Numbered from the stretch's first letter, positions 44,789 to 57,470 are shown. The stretch: DNA of 64,000 nucleotides from Hypoxylon rubiginosum (GCA_902806565.1 CADCXA010000030.1:248001-312000); one strand, 5' to 3'. Notes: a model not told the origin generated them from the sequence alone. Numbers and translations are program-made.

Positions 44789-45928
44789 ATGCCTTTCGAC
44801 ACCGAGCTGACGCGCCGCCTGGGCATCAAAATTCCTGTCGTGCAGGGTGGCATGCAGCACGTTGGATACGCTGAGCTGGCTGCTGCCGTGTCGAACGCGG
44901 GAGGATTGGGCATCCTAACAGCTCTCACCCAGCCGACACCCGAAGCCCTGAGAAATGAGATCCGGCGGTGTAGGAAGATGACGAAATACCCCTTTGGCGT
45001 CAACATAACGCTGCTACCTGCCTTGGTACCCCCGGACTACGGCGCTTATGCCCAGGTCGTTATCGACGAGGGTGTGAACATCGTCGAGACCGCTGGGAAC
45101 AGCCCCGGCCCAGTCATTTCCAAGCTGAAGACGGCTGGCACCATTATTCTCCACAAGTGTACCACCATCAGGCACGCACAGAGTGCCATCAAGCTCGGTG
45201 TGGATTTCCTGTCCATTGACGGCTTCGAATGCGCTGGGTGAGTAATCCCATATACCCAGTACCAGGGTTCCCTTTTTTTTGTTGCAAGTTCTTCACAGCT
45301 GAAACAATCATCACGGCCTGCAGACACGTGGGCGAGTCAGACATCACCAATTTTATCTTGCTCAGCAAGGCGCGCCAGACACTCAAAGTGCCATTCATCG
45401 CCTCGGGAGGTTTTGCCGATGGCCAAGGCTTAGCAGCGGCCCTCTGTCTCGGCGCTGAAGGTATTAATATGGGTACGCGTTTCATGTGCACTGTCGAGGC
45501 TCCCATCCACCAGAAGATCAAGGAAGAGATCGTCAGGGCCCAGGAAACCGACACAGCCCTGGTAATGCGGAGGTGGACCAACACCACTCGACTATACCGC
45601 AACAAGGTCACAGATCAGGTCGTCAAGATCGAAAAGGAGAGCAAGACTGGCGAATTTGCCGAGATCGCCCCTTATGTCAGTGGCAAACGAGGTCGGGAAG
45701 TCTTCTTGAATGGTGACGCCGAATTTGGGGTAAGTTGCACAGCCCCTTCTTCTTCCCCTTGGATATCATCTTTAACTCTCTGGGTGATAGGTCTGGACTG
45801 CTGGACAAGTCATTGGTCTAATCCATGATATCCCGACGTGTGATGATCTCCTCACCAGAATAGAGAGGGACGCGGAGCAGACGTTGACGTCGAAGCTTGC
45901 ACTGGCGAAACCCCAAAGCAAGCTGTGA
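44789..45928 (+). CDS. Nitronate monooxygenase (2-nitropropane dioxygenase-like flavoprotein)
   Basis: Three exons (44789-45237, 45324-45729, 45791-45928) give 330 residues with clean GT-AG introns of 86 and 61 nt. The TIM-barrel flavoprotein starts LGIKIPVVQGGMQHVG, continues AVSNAGGLGILTA and FGVNITLLPAL, and has the junction GFECAG-HVGESD that contains the catalytic-region histidine. The FMN phosphate-binding part is IASGGFADGQGLAAAL..GAEGINMGTRF. These FMN enzymes oxidise alkyl nitronates such as propionate-3-nitronate, a toxic plant defence metabolite, to carbonyl compounds. The protein is presumed intracellular, since no signal peptide is seen. It stands alone with no linked pathway genes. 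Confidence 0.93.
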
Positions 45929-47651
45929 AATGGTATTTGTACGACGTTTTACCGCGAACATTGGGACAAGACCGCTTTGATATCTACCTCGGCAGGTTTA
46001 TAGGGTTTCTCATTAGTAGCATGGTGTAGGATATCACGTACGATACACGATCCATCGAATACCATTATAGACTCACGGGCGGGTATTGCAATGCATTAGA
46101 CAATGAGTGGTTCCTTGGCCCACCATGGTCTCTTGAGCCTGGGTCGAACTCATTCCCATGCATGCTCGCGATTCAGGACGCTGTTCGAGGAAAGATAAAG
46201 ATGTGCATGACCACAGGGCAGCCGAAGTTCGTTAGGACATCCTTACCGTCACTCAACAGAGCCCAAATCACAGCATATAGTGAACTAGTCATAACCATCA
46301 GCATCCTCACGCACCCCCTCGCACACCCACCTGCTATTTCTTTCTCTTCCTTTCCCTATAATCCCGAAAGCTCCACAAGCATAGCAATAGTATAATGTAA
46401 GCTATAACAGCGCAACACACCAATCCCAGAAACTACCTATCTAGGCACTTACCTACCCATGAGAGCCGTCCCTTCCGTGTCTGTACACACAGTAACCATG
46501 CACCACATCGAGTCCTCGGCAAAGTCGAGGTAGAGCCCGCATGGATGGGAACTACATACCTGCCGAGGTATACACGCACAAGATTCATCGGCCCGTACTT
46601 CATTTCCGCGTATTGCGTCGTACGGAAAGGGGGGACTTGGGCGAATATACCTGGGGACGAAAGCTCCGCTCTACATCGGCTAGAGCGAACTAGGTATCAG
46701 AATCAACGCGGCCGTGTTACCAAGACCGGTTCAAACGTCCATGAGCTGTTGGATCGTCCACTTTTCTCAACGTATTCTTGGCCTTACCCCCCAGTGATGA
46801 CAGATATTCAATGCAACTTTTCCCGTGCTCCCTTCATTCTTCTCATCGCTGGTCAGCTGCACCCAGAATTCCCCGACGAGCTAGGAAATCCCCCATCTAT
46901 GGGTCCGGGGTATCGTCGATAAAGTCGATTAGGTGCTGACAACCGTTTCCGTTCATCTAGCCTTGCATACGGCAGATATCTAGGCGGATTCACTTCTTTG
47001 CCACTACTACAATGCCGGTAGTTGTCTGGATATTTTAACGTCAGCAAGACGAGTACAATACTGTGTTCCCCTGATAAACCCGTGCTAGGTAGTATATGTA
47101 TAACCTCGTCACAAGTTTTAAACGGTGAAAAGATGGTAGGCTTCGGATCGGCTAAGTGAGCACCCTTTTCGTGCAGCCTCCTCTTGAGGCCTACATTTTT
47201 ATATATATCCTAAGTAATATAAGATATACCATATGCTTATTTTCTGTTGGCGCGTAGAAAGGTGTATGTTGATATACACTATGATGATAATAGGGGAATA
47301 AGAATAAAACCCCCAACTCCTTATAATATTGAAAGTCGAGACGATAGTGGTCAATGCCTGCGTACCTAGGTATTCGTGAAGGCCAAGGGGAAGGTCACCT
47401 ACTCGGAGCTGGCGTTCCGGATCAAATCAATGCGCTTTAATCTCTTTGTTTGACGCTGATCGATAATAAAATGACTCCCTAGAAGCACAAAGTAGTGATT
47501 GTGCTCCTAGATGGGCTGGAGGTGAAGATATAATAGAACGGGCGAATCATGTATTTCATGATAGGTACCATTCACATTCAACACTACCGGCAGCTAAGAG
47601 CAAAGAACCAGGCAATTGATATAATTAAAAGCAAAGATCATAGAAGCCTAC
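45929..47651. other. Intergenic region after nitronate monooxygenase
   Basis: About 1.7 kb without a supported frame. Copies of the dispersed word occur near 46430-46457 and 47361. Nothing else is seen. Confidence 0.5.
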
Positions 47652-48046
47652 CAACTAAACGCTCAAGTTTTGAAAGAGGAGCATACAGCTCACAGTATCC
47701 CTCCAAATCATTGCTATCTTTGTGATATCAGTAGCCTCCGGTACTACTTCTTCCACCTTGGAGCCATTGAGATATTTACCTCTTAGCTCAACGCCAGTTT
47801 TGAAGGCGGCACTCAGTACGTCGTTGCTGGATTCGCTGATAGTTCGGACATGACCGTTGGGATCAAGCCTTGTTAACAACGGCGCAAGGAAGCGGATTAT
47901 GACAGGCCAGAGAAGTACGCGGGTGAACCAGTAGCCATGATTCCAGGATCAATGCCAGTGGCGGAGAGGTGTTTGAGAGCCGGGTCAGCGTCGAGGCGAC
48001 GTTGAAGTTCGCCTACCATCATTTTGTACAGCCTATCTCCCTGGGC
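47652..48046 (-). pseudogene. Truncated, frameshifted short-chain dehydrogenase relic
   Basis: The minus strand encodes only the C-terminal half of a fungal SDR: LYKMMVGELQRRLDADPA and GIDPGIMATG in one frame. After a frame change near 47930 it reads FTRVLLWPVIIRFLAPLL, VRTISESSNDVLSAAF and GKYLNGSKVEEVVPE. The end (IWRDTVSC) then appears to shift again, since APLSKLERLVG in another frame fits the usual C-terminus better. The Rossmann N-terminal half with the TGxxxGIG and YxxxK motifs is absent upstream. At least one frameshift and a 5' deletion make it non-functional. It was probably an NADP-dependent reductase of the retinol-dehydrogenase-like branch. Confidence 0.7.
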
Positions 48047-48381
48047 ACCTAGGTAGGTACATGTGGGTATCCTGTGTTAGGTAACCAACGCGTCTGATAT
48101 TAATCTTGTGTAATCAACGTTAAAGGGGTGAAGCTGGGCGTCGGAAGCATGCGACATCTTGCATAGCACATGAAAAGACTTTTATTGAGGGTTATAATGT
48201 CTATCTATCGCCCATCCCTCGGACTGTCAAATCTAAATCATCGCCTGTGGTCATCATCACAAATAGGACTTGTGATTTTTCACCTACGCAGTCCAGCTCA
48301 TCGCCCGTATCCTACGCAGCAACTGGGCCGGATCCCGACAGCTATACTCATTCAAGATTCATCAAAAACAGGTTTCGGCCC
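48047..48381. other. Short intergenic region 3' of SUP35
   Basis: About 335 bases between the SDR relic and the eRF3 stop codon. Includes CACCTAGGTAGGTACATG near 48047. No gene. Confidence 0.5.
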
Positions 48382-50717
48382 CTAAGCGGAATCGTCGGTG
48401 ATGAGCTTGGTGATCTTGCCGATAGCAATGGTTTGACCCTAAGAAAATATGTCAGTAAATAGGGGAGAAACGAAATTGCGAAGAGGAGCATACTTGGTCT
48501 CTCAAGGTGAAGCGTCCCATTTGAGGGTAATCTTCAAATTTCTCGATACAAACCGAGCCAGCACCACCAATGACTTGCATCTTCGCAATGATGCTGTCTC
48601 CCTTCTTTGCGTGGGTCGGCGGTACCTTGCTCTTCCTACCGGTCCCCTTCTGCAGTTTGTGTAATAACGCGGCGAACGTTACTTCTTCGACTGCTGAGTG
48701 AACGTGTAGGACGCAGTTGAAGCCAGCGCTCAGAATACTCTTCAGCTCGAGAATCCTGATTTGTGCCTCGAAAGCTGACACGTTGTGGACTAGACGCTTC
48801 GGCGAGCAGAGCACGAACCCGGCAGAGATGTCGTCCTCTTCAATGCCTCGTAGTCGTAATCGGACCTGGTCACCACACTGGGCGATCTGTATCTCGTCTT
48901 CCGTCTCGCCGTACAGAGCGGCGATCTCAACCTTCTCCTTATTCGGCATCATTATTAAGCTCATGCCTTTCTTGCACACACCGGCTTCGATCTTGCCTTC
49001 GATCATGGTGCCCATGTCTCTGTACTTTCCGCTGATAGCCATCATAAATGGTGCATTGGTCTTGCGCTCTAGAGCATCCATGTTGTCGAGATATTCGAGT
49101 AGAGACGGGCCATCATACCACGGAGCAATACCTTTCGGGATACGATCTTTAATACCCAACGTCTGTTGAGCGGCAATGGGCATGAAGAAAACATCCGTCT
49201 TTATGTTGTACCCCGTGCCCTTGAGGAACTGCGCTAGTTTGGTGGTGCATTCCTTGTATCTCTCCTCCGACCAGTTGACGGTGGCGTCGTCCATCTTGTT
49301 GATTGCCACAACAAGCTTGTTCACGCCTTGGGTCTTGGCAAGCATAGCATGCTCGCGGGTTTGGCCGCCTTTCTCAAAGCCAGTCTCGTACTCTCCCTTG
49401 CGCGCACTGATGACAAGTATACCGACGTCGGCCTGGGAAGCACCTCCAATCATGCTGGGAACATAAGTCTTGTGGCCAGGGGCATCCAGAATGCTATATC
49501 GTCGCTTCTCGGTTTCGAAGAATCCTCGACCAACTTCTACCGTCTTTCCTTTGGATCGCTCCTCTTTCGTCAGATCGAGAGCCCAGGATAGATACCAGGT
49601 TTCTCGACCTAAATCTTTCGCCTCCCTCTTGTATTTGTCCATTGTTCGTTCGTCCACCATTCCGGTTACATACAGGATGGAGCCACCAAGTGTTGATTTA
49701 CCAGCATCGACATGGCCAATAAAGATAATGTTGACGTGCTCTTTCCCGTATATTTCCTTCAGAGTCTCCTCGTCGACGTCGGCAGCTTGTTCGTTGGCAA
49801 CGGCATCTGCATCACGAACAGCTGCCTTGCTGCCCCTCGAGGGACTCGAACGACCGGAGGATGGGGTAGGTGATGTCTTTCCAGAGGTATTCTTGGATGT
49901 CTTGGTAGTCTCGCCGGTCTTCTCGATGGCCTTGGATGCCGTGACCTTGGACCCAGCATCTGCAGCTTCAGCTTTTTCAGCCTTTTCGGACTTTGGCTCA
50001 TCCTTTGGCGGTGCTGGAACACCAATAGACAGAACCTTGGCGGCCTTGGGCTTCGGGGGGTCTCCGCCTATGCTTAACACCTTGGTACCTCCCTCTTGCT
50101 TAGCGACGGGTTTAGGTGTGCCGGCAGCAGGAGTATTAGGGGCGGCGGAAGCCGGGGCACCGGCGGGTGAGGTTTGGTCGCCTCGTTTAGCAATGGTCGG
50201 TACGGCTTGAGGTTGCTGCTGCGCCTTCTGTTGGGACTGAGGCTGCTGATATTGGGCATATTGCTGTTGCTGGCCTTGCGATGGTCAGCGCAAGGCGAGT
50301 TATCTTCAGGGGTAAGAGGGAATAATTACCATAGCCTTGATTGTATCCGCCCTGGCCTTGTCCGTAGACGTTATTGAATCCCTGGCCATATTGGCCATAA
50401 CCGGCTTGGCCACCTTGACCGGCTTGACCTCCTCCCCCGCCGTACTGGGGATAGTAGTTTTGGCCGCCGTAGTAGCCCTGTTGGTAGTTGGGCATATATC
50501 CACCCCCACCACCATAGCCTTGGCCCGGTTGAAAGGATTGGGCGCCGGGCTGGAACGAGGAAGCACCAGGTTGGAACGATCCAGCGCCTGGTCGGAAGGA
50601 AGGCGCGGGAGGATTTTGAGATGGAAGTTGATTATTTAGATTCATCTGTTGGGCCTGTCTGGACAGGTTGTCATCCTGAGCGGCGGGATCATCTTCCCAA
50701 GAGTTGAGGTCGGCCAT
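48382..50717 (-). CDS. sup35: Translation termination factor eRF3 (Sup35 GTPase)
   Basis: Three exons (50717-50330, 50274-48494, 48438-48382) give 741 residues, with 55-nt introns. Residues 1-160 form a Gly/Gln/Tyr/Asn-rich prion-like region with four SF(R/Q)PGA-type repeats (about 40-66), YGGGG and QQQQYAQYQQPQ stretches. A charged Lys/Glu middle region follows. The eEF1A-like GTPase core has G1 GHVDAGKS (316-323), G3 DAPGH (393-397) and G4 NKMD (455-458), then two beta-barrel domains ending GKITKLITDD. With eRF1 it drives stop-codon recognition and peptide release on cytosolic ribosomes, and it links termination to poly(A) binding protein and mRNA decay. The start at 50717 is the first ATG and begins the conserved MADLNSWEDD. 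Confidence 0.95.
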
Positions 50718-51534
50718 GATGTTGGTGTTTTCTCTAATTCCTATCGACGATGACAGCAGGTGGATAGTGGTAGGTGGTAGGATGGACGATGGTAGTAGAG
50801 AGAAAAATTGGAAGCTTTGCGGTTGGGATTTCGTGATTGTGCGACCGGAAATGACCTAGTCGATATCAAGGTAGAAGGATTACTGGAGCGGCGTAAGGTG
50901 TTATCGAGGGAAAACGTAAAAGAACGGCGAAAAGGAAAATAGAAGTGAATTCTAATTTCACTTAAAAATCCCTAAACATTGAACCAGCCCAACTCTTCTG
51001 TCTAGGTTTGTTGGATTGTCGGAGTGGCGCGAGTTAAAGGTAAAGGATGAGGGTGAGGGCCGTTACTTTAGCGGGGTGAGATTTTTGCCCCGCCAATGAC
51101 GGAGCAAGTTGACCCCTCGGTGCTGGCAGGCTGGGTGCCTGATACCTGTAGAGTCATATTTTTTATTGTGGATCCTCTCCTATCCATTTTTGCCTGCTAT
51201 ACTACTCTGTAGTTGCATATAGATCTATCCTTATTCTTTTTGTTGATTGTATGGGATTAGGTAATGATACCCGTCTGTTTTGTTATTCGACCTGTAAATG
51301 CTCGAGCAACCTTACCTAACAACGCCTTTCAACTCAGTGTGTAAACTTGTTAATACAATCTGATCAAGATTGGGTATTTGAAAGTGTGGCTTGATTATTT
51401 GGATTGCCCTTCATGGGGGCAATCGGATTGTGTTTCCTATCTCCATGCATATTTCACTGGCAACTCGACTCTAGAACAAGTCACTAAACCCCATTCACCA
51501 ACTAACACCACCTACACCACCTACACCACTTGCA
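50718..51534. other. Divergent promoter region between SUP35 and the RanGTP-binding gene
   Basis: About 820 bases shared upstream of two divergently transcribed genes. No coding frame. ACACCACCTACACCACCTACACC-type repeats lie just before the ATG at 51535. Confidence 0.5.
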
Positions 51535-53519
51535 ATGGATGCATTTATAAACAGAGTATCCTACCATGCAACCAGCTACGCCATAAGATCATGTATTGCC
51601 TTGACTTCTACATACCTCATACAGCAGGGTTCAAAGCTCCTCAAGGTATGTCGACACACTATCCATACCCCGTCTAGTCACAAAGCCAAAGCAATACCTA
51701 GTATATCTAGAATCTAGCTGCCTAAGCTAATAATGAGTTGATATTTAGACTGTTGAAGATGACCCGATGCGGTCGGAGTTGATCCTCTTGCAGCGCCGGT
51801 TGACTCGTAAAATCGAGGTAAGTCGTGTCTACCTAGCTGGATAAATCCAATGTTAGGTAGGCTGCTCACCGATCAACCCCTTTTCACGACACGCCCGTCT
51901 TGGTCTCTATCACCTATAGCTAACTGGCTAAACAGCTTATTTCCCCCATACTCGAATCTATCGAGTTCCGCTACACACGAGGGAACTCAGCTTTGGAGGC
52001 TGTAGTACGGATAGCTCAGGAGCTACGTTCTGATATCGAATTACTCGGGAAGCGGCTCCAAGGCGCCGCCATAGCAGACGAGTCACGGCAAAATGGAAAG
52101 GCTACGAACTCTGTTGCGGCCACGGAACGGCGTGTTGAGATTCATGGTATAATTACCGACATCAAACAACTAATTGTTGATATCGATGACTCCATACCTC
52201 TCATTAATCTGTGGGTATCTGCAATCGGAGGCATCCAGACACAGCCTTCAGCCTTCTCTCCCTCCCGCCTACTACAAGCCAGTATGCTTGTCAATGTCGG
52301 GGATATGCAATACATTCTCGACTCGACCAAACCCATGCAGATCGGTCCGGATTTTACGATGTCTGTTTATATGCCATTTCGTGCCCACGTCTCTTCTGGA
52401 GACCCCGGCGAGCCGTATGGAGTGGAAGAAGGTCAGCGGAAGCCTATATGGCAGGAGGTCATCCACAAAACCCGAGTCCGTCTTCGGCGAGTACCATTTA
52501 ATGATAATTTTTCTGGGACGGACGACTCAGCGAGGAGCAGTTCGCATGCTAAGTACGCCTACCAGCTCCAAATCGTGGAGGATTTAGATGACGGACGAGT
52601 CCACACGTGTGAGGATGGCGATGCGAGACCAAGCTCATACGACGGCGTTCCTCTTGCCGGGATTCGAGAGTTAATACCGGTCCACCAGATATCGAAAATC
52701 TTCTACGCAGATGTCGGAAGGATCCTGAACATAAATAACGACGATGGCGCTTCGAGTAACCCCGTACTACTGCTTAAAAGAGATATAAGAGCCGCACCTC
52801 CTACTAATAAGCAACCAACCGATACGGGCCACGAAGACCAGCCTCAGCTCCTCCAAAACGTGGAGGATAGCGTCATATCCGATACTACGTTATCGCAAGG
52901 CGACTCCCAAGATGAAATTGATTGTCAACTACTGCAGGAGTACAAAGCCGCCGAAGAAAATATGGCAATGACGGAGCGACCGCGGCCAACAACTACCAAT
53001 TCTTGGAGGCTGCCGCGAGATTTGGACCCCGAATGGATTGCACTCGAGGTATTCGAAATGGATGACGATAACGATTCCGATACGACAGACGAAGAACAAC
53101 CTACTCCAGAAGAAGATGAGGAAGAAAGAGAAAAGGAATGCAGAAACGAAGACCACCCGAACACAGCCGTTCCCCACCGCCTCAAACGTCTATCGCGCCC
53201 CTCCGTCGACTCCAACCTCGCCACGCAGCTCAACCGCATGAGCATCGCGTCCTCCTCCTCCCTCTCGCGCCCGCCCTCCCGCGACTCCGGCGGCGCGCTG
53301 ATCCCCAACCCCGGCGGCAGCAGCAGCGGCAGCAACACTTTCGACGAAGACCTGCTCGAGCGGTCGCCCTTCGGCGCCATCCACACCTCGCTCTCGCTCC
53401 TCGAGATGCTGCTGCGCCTGACGAGCCTGCAGGAGTTCGAGCAGGCCACCCACCTCTCCATACCCGACCACGTGCTCCGGTTCTACCTCGACGAGTCCGC
53501 CTCGCGGGTGGATGCGTGA
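51535..53519 (+). CDS. yrb30: RanGTP-binding protein, Yrb30-like
   Basis: Three exons (51535-51645, 51749-51817, 51936-53519) give 587 residues, phase 0 at both joins. The N-terminus MDAFINRVSYHATSYAIRS, then LKTVEDDPMRSELILLQRRL, ISPILESIEFRYTRGN and later SPSRLLQAS..GDMQYI, KPIWQEVIHKTRVRLRRVP, YQLQIVEDLDDGRVH and IRELIPVHQISKIFYADVGRIL are what I know from the fungal RanGTP-binding (Yrb30-type) family, which binds Ran-GTP and affects its GTP hydrolysis. The second half (from about residue 320) is acidic and Ser/Pro-rich, probably disordered. The last segment (LERSPFGAIHTSLSLLEML..LTSLQEFEQ..HLSIPDHVLRFYL) is again conserved-looking. It is divergent to SUP35 and converges on the SNF2 gene. 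Family recognition is from memory of motifs. Confidence 0.8.
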
Positions 53520-54147
53520 TGCGTCTGTATGTACCTACTTGCGCATGTATTAAGTTGAGGTCAACGGGGGGTAGGAGTTACTTACTATGCTGGCTATAGG
53601 GAAAAGGAGTTGAAAGTCGGATTGGGCTAAGATTGAGCTGACCAGTAAAAGCTCTAGATATAGACAGGAGTCCTATACTCTTATAGGGATTGCACGGGCG
53701 AGGAAATTTGCTATGGGATTATGAAAATTGGCATGCTGGTGGTGTACGGCGTTCATAGGCGGTAGACGAGGCAACGATGAATTTGACAATTATAATGCAT
53801 CATCACATGATGCCTGGCACAGCCATATCGTCACGAGGAACTTGTTATTCCCAATAGAGAGTGACACTACAAACAAGGTGTATTCATCTCTGTAAATCCT
53901 ATCGAAAGGACCTAGATCCAAGTGAATACGTACGCTCTGTAGTGCTTCCATAAAAACGCAAATGAAACTCAACGCCTCCCAAGCACACCTATTAAAAACC
54001 CCCATACGCAGTCTATCGTACTGGACGCCCATTACGCACAAGCGAATAAAGAAGTCTAGCTTCGACCTGCCTACTCGACTCCCAACTCCCTGGACCTATC
54101 CTCATATCCTCGTAAGAGCAATCAATCATTGCCTTCACCATCTGCCC
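53520..54147. other. Convergent 3' region between RanGTP-binding and SNF2 genes
   Basis: About 630 bases of 3' flanks. No gene is seen. Confidence 0.5.
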
Positions 54148-57100
54148 TCACCATCTACGTCCGTAAACGGTATTCTCCTTACGCTGGCCCTGGGAGTTCT
54201 TACTCCGCATGCCGGCGAGTGTCGAATTGACATCGTTGTGAACCACGTCGCCGAGCTCGAACCTCTCGCCGTCCGGGTCGTGGCGGCCGCCGCCGTTGCC
54301 CGCGCCGCGGCCGACGTGGCCGAAGAGGTCCATGATCTCCTTGAGGCCGAGCTTGAGGGCGTCCTTGCCGCCGCGGGCGCCGGCCTCGATGGCCGTGGCG
54401 GCGAGGAGCCGCTTCTTGTCCTGGAGCTCGAGGATGCGCTCCTCGACGCTGTTCCGGACCGTCAGCTTGTAGACGACCACGTCCACCGTCTGCGTGAGCC
54501 GGTGCACGCGGTCGATGGCCTGCTCCTCCACGAACGGGTTCCAGAAGGGCTCGAGGATCACGACGCGGCTCGCCGCCGTCAGGTTCAGGCCCAGGGCGCC
54601 GCACCGCAGCGAGCACAGCAGCACCCGCGTCCGCGCGTCCCGCCGCAGCGACTCGAGCGCCGCCTCCCGCGCGTCGTTCTTCATGCTGCCGTCGTACCGC
54701 GTGTACCGGATGCCCTCCTTGCGGAAGAAGGGCTCCACCAGGTCCAGCATGCTCGTGAACTGCGAGAACACGATGAACTTGTGCTCGTGCACCTCCTTCT
54801 GCAGGATCGAGATCAGCTGCCGGATCTTGGCGGACGCCAGCACGTGTGGTGTTTTCTCTTTGTCGCGACGAGAGCGGCCGTAGATCTCGCCGTCGGCGTA
54901 CGAATCTGCATCTGAATCTGAGTCAAGTTCGGATTCTGAAATGCCCGTGTCGGTCGCGGAGTCAGATTCGGACTCCGAGTCTGCGTCTTCTCCTTTATCG
55001 TCGTCCTCGTCGCTACCGTCGAGTTTCACTTTACTCATTTTGGATTGGAGGACGGAAACAGATTCGAACTCGTCGTCTTCGGTGTCTGATTCATCCAGGG
55101 CGCCCTGGAGATCCTCGGGCTTGGTGTCTTTTCCGTCATCGACAACAAAGCTGCTCAGCTGGCTGCCGTCTTGGGTCTCTTCGTCCTCCGTATCTTCTGA
55201 GTTGATAGACTCTCCCTCGCCCTCGGCATTCTCGTCGTCAGTGCCACCAGCCTTGCCTAGACGGAGCGGGCCCTGCTCGTCTCCAGAAACAATCCAATCG
55301 GCCTCTTCTTCTTCATCGTCGCTATCGAGGATCGCACGACGATTTCTGGGTTGCCGCTTCTTGACAACCTCAACCTTGACCTTTTCCTCCACCACCTTCT
55401 TAACCTTGGCCTTGCTCTTCTTCTTCTTGGTCCTCATCTTCGGGGCTTTTAGGTCACCGCCCTCTTCGTGGTGCTTGAAGTACTCCAGGTCTTCGTAGCA
55501 AGCCTTGCACTTGTCCGAACCGGGTTGCCGGGTGTCATGGCTGAGCTCCCAGCCACAAATCTCGCAGTGCTTGGCTTCGACATCCAGTCCGCCGAGAAGG
55601 TCCGCGAGAGCGTCCATATCTGAGTCGGCCTTCTTCGGTTTCGCCTCTTCGGCAAGAGCATCCTTGTCCTTTTCAAGTTTGCCTTCTACCAGTTTCGGAT
55701 GGTCACAAGCTTGTCTTAGACGTAGGAGGAGCACTAAGGCGCTGGCATAGTTGACTTTGCTCCTCATCATGGCCTCGAGACTCTTGTCCGTTCGCATCTC
55801 CAGCCTGTCGTAAAATCGTCTCTCCGCCGGCGTGAACTCGGCAGCCACTGTCACGACCTTTCGTTCGGTGACCTTGAAACTTGGGGTTTCGCTCTCCTCA
55901 CCATCCTCGGTCTTCTTTCCACCGGTGCTGAGAGCTCCGGCCTGCTTAAGTATATCCTTTGTTCTACGTTTCATGAAACACTGCAATAAGCTGTGAAGGC
56001 GACGCATGGCAACATCACCCTTCCCATTCTTCATTGGTAGATCGAAATGATCCTTCCATTCTCGGAGGTCGTCGTAAGGTTTGATTCGGAGGAACTTCAC
56101 CAAACTTTGCAGTTCGTCCAAGTTGTTCTGCATCGGGGTACCGGAAAGGCACCAACGGTAGACACTTCGAAGATCGTAGCAGGCCTTCGTGGCTTTGGCG
56201 TTCCTGTTCTTGATCGTATGCGCCTCATCCAAGATGACGCGGTACCAATGTAGACCGAAACAGCCAGTCTGCACAGTCGGTGTCGTATGATTGTGTTCTG
56301 ACACCAGGATCTGATAAGTTGTGATGACTACGTCGTATCGGCGGAGATCTTCAAATCGTTTGGTCCGCTGTGGGCCGTGGTGCACAAGGACTCTCAGCTT
56401 GTGGTCCGCGGTAACCTTTTCTTTCAGCTCAGCTTCCCACTGCCTGATGAGAGCCAGCGGTGCAACAACAAGTGTTGTCTTTTCGACTCCGGGGTGCTTG
56501 TCAGCTGGCTTCTGATTACCTAGGATAAGCGATATGGACTGTAAAGTCTTTCCAAGACCCATATCGTCAGCGAGAAGGCCACCTTTGGGCACTTTGCCTT
56601 TTTTGACTGGGCCAAGCTCCCGACCTTTCATCCATTCCACACCCTCGACTTGATGAGGCAGGAGACGGACACTGAGTCCTTCGACGTGGTATTTGTCCTC
56701 GCCATCTTCTTCCTCGACGTCCTTGTTTTCGTCGTCTTCTATCGAGCCTTCGAGCAAGGCTTTAATGTCGGCAGCAGCCTTCTTCGGGTCCACGTAGGTG
56801 GAGAACACACCAGGCTGGGTATAGATAGACATTGGACCCTCCGGAACCGAGATCGGATTATTAGCCGATCCTTCGGGGCCAGGTGGAATGGTGTTGAACA
56901 GGGGAGGCGGCAACGGCTTCTTATCCTTATAAGCAGGCTGTAATGGTCCCGTGATACGTTGGGGTCGATGATGTTCGGGGCGGTTCTTGGGCTGGATGAA
57001 GAGGTTCGCGTATTTATCCTCCAAGTTTCCTGAAATGGCTCGAGATTTGACGGCTGGTCCCACGCTAGGATTTATAGCGGACGGATTGGGGTTGACAGAA

Positions 57101-57470
57101 GTGAAGCCTTTGTCGCCACTCGTGTTGCCAAAGCCAGGCTTTTCATCTAACCTACTTGAATGGGCTGAGGCGTTGCCATTTGTTTCGTTTAATCCTAAGG
57201 GACGCAAAGGCGCCTTAGGCGGTGCGTGTTCCTTGACCATGGCGCTGGTCGCAATACGATTCTCTTTCTCCTTTTTATCAGGCACCCATATATGGTGTTC
57301 AATGTGCTGTTGGTTATGGAGATATGGTGCGTCTTTCGGCTTTAGGTCGTTCCTTGGTTGAATACTGAAGCTGTCACCAGGCTTTCTGCATCAACTGTGA
57401 GTACGGATTCTACAGCTAAGGACCTAAGACACAAAGTGGAGAGAACTAATGGGAAGGAGACAAACCTCAT
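54148..57470 (-). CDS. SNF2-family DNA-dependent ATPase (Rad5/Rad16/TTF2-like)
   Basis: Two exons, 57470-57466 (only ATGAG) and 57385-54148, give 1080 residues. The ATPase core has the Walker A region ADDMGLGKT (about 276-282), motif II DEAH (388-391), LSGTPMQNNL, and in the C-terminal lobe FSQFTSMLDLV..F, GALGLNLTAASRV and motif VI QAIDRVHRLTQT. Between the two lobes is a long acidic insert (about 580-850) with a four-cysteine cluster CEIC..CKAC, spaced unlike a RING, and Lys-rich and Asp/Glu-rich stretches. Such ATPases move nucleosomes or strip proteins from DNA; a split core with an insert recalls Rad5/Rad16/Ris1 and TTF2/lodestar. An ATG at 57240 would give a shorter protein, but the frame upstream is open and coding-like to a good acceptor at 57386. 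The exact orthology is unsure. Confidence 0.88.

Noticed and set aside
51646..51935. Stwintron interpretation of the two longer introns of the RanGTP-binding gene
   Set aside because: Moving the donor back by one base, as [D1] requires, breaks the frame; ordinary GT-AG introns give the conserved protein.
54200..54616. 138-residue frame inside the SNF2 gene
   Set aside because: It is a second reading frame of a GC-rich conserved exon, not a separate gene.
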